The notes beneath the pieces were generated by a model that was not told the DNA's origin, did no database searches, and saw only the letters and a program-made list of their open reading frames with translations. Shown one piece after another: positions 58,967 through 64,000 of a stretch of DNA of 64,000 nucleotides. Numbering within the stretch: the stretch's first letter is position 1; the number at the start of each line of letters is the position of its first letter. The translations under genes and the position numbers were made by a program. This DNA is from Thioalkalivibrio sp. ALJ7 (lineage in GTDB: Bacteria > Pseudomonadota > Gammaproteobacteria > Ectothiorhodospirales > Ectothiorhodospiraceae): the NCBI RefSeq assembly GCF_000376865.1, contig NZ_AQXQ01000005.1, positions 45,208 to 109,207 on the forward strand, written 5' to 3'.

Positions 58967-60209
58967 AGCGCAAGGCCTCCGCCGGCTGGGTACGTGCGGC
59001 CCGCCACGCCGGGAACAACGTTGCAACGACGGTTATCAGGAACCCAAGCACACCCACCCGCAAGACATCCGCGAGCTTCAGTTCCGAAGGCAAGTCACTG
59101 ATATAATAGACATCCGCGGACAGAAATTCGACGCCGGAAACGCGTTCGATAAACGGCACGACCACATCGATATTACTCGCGAGCGACACCCCGGCGAGCG
59201 TACCCAGAAGGATGCCGATCGCGCCAATCACCACGCCCTGGACCATAAAGATCACCATGATCCCACCTGGCGACAGGCCCAGGGTTCGCAGGATTGCAAT
59301 ATCGCCCTGCTTGTCCGTGACCAACATGATCAATGTGGAGACGATATTGAACGCCGCCACCGCGACGATCAGCGAAAGGATGATGAACATCACCATCTTT
59401 TCCATCTGAATCGCCCGGAAAAGGTTCGCGTGCTGACGGGTCCAGTCCGATACCCGGAACAAACCATCCAGCTTGGCCGCCACATCACGCGCCACCACAC
59501 CCGCCTGCATCATGTCGGTGAGGCGCAGACGCAGCCCGGTTACCTGATCCCCCAGCTGGAAAACCGCCTGGGCATCCTCCATGTGGATAAACGCAGTACC
59601 GCGGTCGTATTCGTACATCCCGACCTCAAACAGCCCGGATACCTCGAAGCGCCGCATGCGGGGCATCACGCCGGCCGGGGACACCGATGCCTGTGGCGCC
59701 ATCAGGATGATGGAATCGCCCACCCGAACGCGTAGTTCGGCCGCCAGTTCGCGTCCCAGCACAACGCGATAGGCACCCGCCTCAAGGCTTCCCAGTTCGC
59801 CTCGGATCATATGCTCGCCAATCCGTGCGACCCGCTCTTCGGCTTCCGGCTCGATCCCGCGAACCAACGCCCCGGAGATATTCCCGCGGGCGCTCAGCAT
59901 CGCCTCGCCTTGCACGTAAGGCGCCGCGGCCACCACACGCTCATCAATCTCCGGCGCCTCACGCTGCAGGCGCTCCCAGTCCCGCAACCCTCCATTGGCC
60001 TCCTGGATCGTGGCATGGGAGGCCATCCCGAGGATGCGTTCGCGAAGTTCACGCTCAAAACCATTCATCACCGAAAGCACCGTGATCAGTGCCATCACAC
60101 CGAGCGCCAACCCGATAATCGAGACGACCGAGATGAACGAAATAAAATGATTGCGTCGTTTGGCGCGCGTGTAGCGCAAGCCGATCGCAAGGGTCAGGGG
60201 GCGAAACAT
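58959..60209 (-). CDS. lolC: Lipoprotein-releasing system permease (LolC/LolE/LolF family)
   Basis: Inner-membrane permease of the lipoprotein-sorting transporter. 416 residues with the four-helix FtsX topology: first helix about 24-49 ([20 protein letters not shown]), a large periplasmic domain (about 50-270), and helices near 275, 320 and 385. [19 protein letters not shown] and [15 protein letters not shown] are the LolC/E blocks. Only one permease gene accompanies lolD, so the transporter may be a LolDF-type homodimer, or the second permease may be elsewhere. ATG 60209 is directly at the conserved MFRPL start; the long open frame above is leader. It diverges from a small periplasmic protein gene. 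Confidence 0.9.
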   Translation of the reverse strand: MFRPLTLAIGLRYTRAKRRNHFISFISVVSIIGLALGVMALITVLSVMNGFERELRERILGMASHATIQEANGGLRDWERLQREAPEIDERVVAAAPYVQGEAMLSARGNISGALVRGIEPEAEERVARIGEHMIRGELGSLEAGAYRVVLGRELAAELRVRVGDSIILMAPQASVSPAGVMPRMRRFEVSGLFEVGMYEYDRGTAFIHMEDAQAVFQLGDQVTGLRLRLTDMMQAGVVARDVAAKLDGLFRVSDWTRQHANLFRAIQMEKMVMFIILSLIVAVAAFNIVSTLIMLVTDKQGDIAILRTLGLSPGGIMVIFMVQGVVIGAIGILLGTLAGVSLASNIDVVVPFIERVSGVEFLSADVYYISDLPSELKLADVLRVGVLGFLITVVATLFPAWRAARTQPAEALRYD

Positions 60210-60342
60210 CGGGAAATCATGCCAGAGATCCCCTGCCCCGCCTATCCCCAGACGGGCCTTCGCGCCCACCCGAACGTCGAGGGGAGGCATGCCGCCCCAG
60301 TTGACGCTACCATGGAGATATCCAGCAAACGGAGAGTTGGCG

Positions 60343-60711
60343 ATGCCAGGGAAATGCGACGTGTTCAATCCCACCCCGAAGGTCACCCGAAGCCGGGTGT
60401 ATCAGCTTTCGGCCCGCGCCTGCATGGTATTCGCGCTCGTCCTGCTCAGCGGGGCCTTGGCCACTGCGTCGGCCGACATCTTGCGCAGCCCCGATGGTGG
60501 TTTCACCGTGCAGGAACGCGACGGACTCCCGACCCGTGGACAGTCGCAGTCTGCCGTGACCCGGCAGCATGGCGAGCCCGAGCAACGCCATCCGACCGTC
60601 GGCGATCCGCCCATCACCCGTTGGGACTACGGCGATTTCTCCGTCTTCTTCGAAGGCGAATACGTCTTGCATAGCGCGGTGCGCGACGGATCCCACTCCG
60701 ACCGTCCATGA
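60343..60711 (+). CDS. Small conserved secreted protein of unknown function
   Basis: A 122-residue exported protein: basic N-terminus, hydrophobic signal (about residues 27-46, CMVFALVLLSGALATASA), then a short mature domain. The block QSAVTRQHGEPEQRHPTVGD with PPITRWDYGDFSVFFEGEYVLHS resembles a motif I associate with small uncharacterised gammaproteobacterial periplasmic proteins (FGEP...VG.PPITRW.Y..F.VYFE). GGAGAG lies six bases before ATG 60343. Its stop overlaps aguA by four bases (ATGA), so it is translated together with the agmatine enzymes, which is unexpected for a periplasmic protein. No function can be assigned. Confidence 0.75.
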   Translation: MPGKCDVFNPTPKVTRSRVYQLSARACMVFALVLLSGALATASADILRSPDGGFTVQERDGLPTRGQSQSAVTRQHGEPEQRHPTVGDPPITRWDYGDFSVFFEGEYVLHSAVRDGSHSDRP

Positions 60712-61795
60712 CGGCCGGGGATCCATCCCCTGCTCGGCGACGCCTGCCTGCCGAGTGGGAACCCCAGGGCGCGATTCAGCTGACTTGGCCACACGACGGG
60801 ACCGACTGGGCCCCGGTGCTGGACACGGTCCACCCGGTCTTTGCCCGCATCGCCGCGAGCATTAGCCAGTACGAACCGGTCATTATCGTCGCCCGTGATC
60901 CCGAGCACATCGAGGAGATCTCCGGCTTCTTGACCGAGACCGCCATCCGGCCGGACCGCCTATGGTTCGCCCTGGCCCCCAGCAACGACACCTGGGCGCG
61001 CGATCACGGCGCGATCAGCGTATTCGAGGACGACCAACCACGGCTGCTGGATTTCACCTTCAATGGCTGGGGCGGCAAGCACCCTGCGGACCTGGACAAC
61101 GCTATCACCCGGGCACTGGCCAGCCAGGGGGTATTCGGCCTCTGCACCCCGGAACCTACTGGAGTGGTCCTCGAAGGTGGCTCCATCGAATCCGATGGTA
61201 ATGGAACCCTCCTCACCACCAGCCGCTGCCTCCTCTCCACGACCCGCAACCCGGATCTCGATCGTGCCGGAGTCGAACAGCGTCTCGGGCTATGGCTGGG
61301 TGCCCAACGCGTCCTGTGGCTGGAGCATGGCCAGCTTGAGGGCGATGACACCGACGCCCACATCGACACCCTGGCCCGCTTTTGCAGTCCCGACACCATC
61401 GCCTACGTCCAGTGCGACGACCCGAATGACACCCATTACCCCGAGCTCAAGGCCATGGAAGCCGAACTGCTGGCCCTGCGCCAAACCTCGGGAGAACCCT
61501 ACCGGCTGATCGCGCTGCCGTGGCCAAAACCGGTTATCGAAGATGGCCAGCGCCTCGCCGCGACCTACGCGAATTTCCTGATCCTCAACGGCGCGGTCCT
61601 GCTGCCGGTCTACGACGACCCGGCCGACGCAGTCGCCCGCGACCGTCTGACCGCGGCATTTCCAGGTCGCGAGATCGTAGAGATCGACTGCCGCCCCATC
61701 ATCCGGCAGGGTGGCAGCCTTCACTGCCTGACCATGCAATACCCTGCCGCCATCCTCGGCATCCCGCAGGAAGAATTCCCGAGCGAGCCCGAAGA

Positions 61796-61799
<4 letters not shown>
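60708..61799 (+). CDS. aguA: Agmatine deiminase
   Basis: Hydrolyses agmatine to N-carbamoylputrescine and ammonia, the first step of the agmatine-deiminase route to putrescine. 363 residues, guanidino-modifying fold: RLPAEWEPQGAIQLTWPH near 12, SNDTWARDHGAISV near 91, VVLEGGSIESDGNG near 148, DDTDAHIDTLARFC near 208 and the nucleophile Cys in QGGSLHCLTMQYPA near 343. The EGG, HxD and GGSLHC blocks make the active site complete. Start ATG 60708 overlaps the small secreted-protein gene; stop overlaps aguB (ATGA), a tight operon. Confidence 0.95.
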
Positions 61800-63110
<1,311 letters not shown>

Positions 63111-63111
<1 letters not shown>

Positions 63112-63992
63112 TGCATCGCTGCATCACGCGGTTGAGCGGAGAAGGCCCTGTCCATCGTCTTTGTCGGCTGCTGGGAGTGAGCCGGGCCGGCTATTACGCG
63201 GCGCGGGCGCGGGCCGAACGTCCAAGCGTGCCCTGCGCCGCTGGCGCTCACCTTGAGCGGGTGTTCGCGGCTTCCGGGCGAACCTACGGCAGCCGGCGTT
63301 TGGCAAAAGCCTTACAGGCGGATGGCACCGCCATGGGCCGTTACCGGGTGCGGACGCTGATGCGCGAGCGCGGCCTGCGGCCCGTCTGGCGGCGGCGCTT
63401 TGTGACCACCACGCAACGCGACGACCGGGCCCCTGTCGCCGAAAACCATCTCAACCGCGAGTTCACCCCGGCCGGACCGAACCAGGCGTGGGCGTCCGAC
63501 ATCACCTATATCCCAACCGCGACCGGCTGGAGCTACCTGGCGGTCATCCTCGACCTGTACTCGCGCAAGGTCATCGGTTGGGCCCTCGATCGGCAGATGC
63601 CGGCGAGCCTGACCTGCGAGGCGCTGCGCATGGCGCTGGAGCAGCGCCAACCGGAGCCGGGACTGCTGCTGCACTCCGACCAGGGTTGCCAATACACCAG
63701 CGCCGCCTGGCGGCGGCTACTGGCCCGGCACCAGATCCAGGCGAGCATGAGCCGCCGGGGTAACTGCTGGGACAATGCCGTCGTCGAGCGCTTCTTCCTG
63801 AGCCTCAAGACGGAACGCGTCTGGCAGCGCCGCTACGCGAACCACGGCGAGGCGCGGCGGGATATCGCGGACTACATCGCTCGGTTCTACAACACCGTTC
63901 GCATCCACTCGACGCTGGGCTACCTGCCTCCCAGCGTCTACGAGCAACCAACGGCAGCCAATCCACCTAACGCGGTGTCCGAAATCACTTGA
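63111..63992 (+). CDS. IS3-family transposase OrfB (DDE integrase catalytic domain)
   Basis: A 293-residue catalytic part. HTH_21 region with GVSRAGYYAARARAERPS and GRTYGSRRLAKALQADG leads into an RNase H-like rve core: first Asp in QAWASDITYIPTATGW, second Asp in LLHSDQGCQYTS, and the Glu in GNCWDNAVVERFFLSLKTE, with the DDE spacing complete; it ends with the RIHSTLGYLPPSVYE block. ATG 63111 overlaps the OrfA stop by one base (TGATG), but the functional product is probably OrfAB made by frameshifting upstream. The stop codon lies inside the right inverted repeat. Confidence 0.93.
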
Positions 63993-64000
63993 CCGCCACA
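63963..64000 (-). repeat. Right inverted repeat of the IS3-family element
   Basis: Read on the minus strand it begins TGTGGCGGTC and ends GGACACCGCGTTAGGTGG, pairing with the left repeat over the same 38-base length. It may extend past the window. Confidence 0.7.

Overview
The window is a dense, GC-rich stretch of a gammaproteobacterial chromosome that is almost entirely housekeeping DNA. Gene order matches the Pseudomonas-type core in several blocks: icd/NUDIX/mnmA/hflD beside clpS-clpA-infA; fabD-fabG-acpP-fabF-pabC-mltG-tmk-holB-pilZ; and gyrA-serC-pheA-hisC-tyrA-aroA-cmk-rpsA-ihfB. A cytochrome c' paired with a diheme cytochrome c, a free-standing DsrE-type protein and the absence of any sugar-uptake genes suggest a respiring, possibly sulfur-oxidising member of the Chromatiales/Ectothiorhodospiraceae (Thioalkalivibrio-like). 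That placement is inference from gene content, not a phylogenetic result.

Layout. 1-0.9 kb: 3' part of fumC. 0.9-9.2 kb (minus): NudJ-like NUDIX, mnmA, hflD, acnA, then a three-gene signalling group (small HD-GYP-N-like protein, HDOD protein, GGDEF-EAL protein). 9.3-13.3 kb (plus): icd, clpS, clpA; infA converges on them. 13.8-22.6 kb (plus): fatty acid, p-aminobenzoate, murein, dTMP and replication genes, ending with pilZ. 22.6-28.5 kb: a class V aminotransferase, bioA, a methylthioinosine phosphorylase-type gene, hpt, a DsrE-like gene with its own promoter and terminator, nagZ. 28.6-37.9 kb: uvrB, an aspartate aminotransferase, tRNA-Asn, the two cytochromes, a FucA-type aldolase, a NUDIX hydrolase, hspQ, ilvD, a rhomboid protease.

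37.9-53.9 kb is a nearly unbroken minus-strand run: gyrA, serC, serA, pheA, hisC, tyrA, aroA, cmk, rpsA, ihfB, lapA, lapB, pyrF, comEA, galU, linking topology, serine and aromatic amino acid synthesis, translation and envelope control. 54-62.7 kb holds mtnA, comEC, a DUF2062 membrane protein, lolD-lolC, a small periplasmic protein translationally coupled to aguA-aguB (agmatine to putrescine), and then an apparently intact IS3-family element that runs to the window edge.

Working together: fumC, acnA and icd supply the TCA cycle; aguA/aguB feed putrescine and hence (inferred) spermidine synthesis, which releases methylthioadenosine, and BioA chemistry can release it too; mtnP-type, mtnA and the FucA-type aldolase could salvage it. 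comEA, comEC and pilZ belong to DNA uptake and type IV pilus biology. The most unusual observations are a ComEC whose metallo-beta-lactamase domain has lost most of its metal-binding residues, and the possible dispersed methylthioadenosine-to-DHAP shunt. No CRISPR array, prophage or obvious defence island is present, and no gene-free stretch exceeds 300 bases; the longest are the 228-base gap before bioA, the 218-base gap before the FucA-type gene and the 208-base infA/fabD gap.
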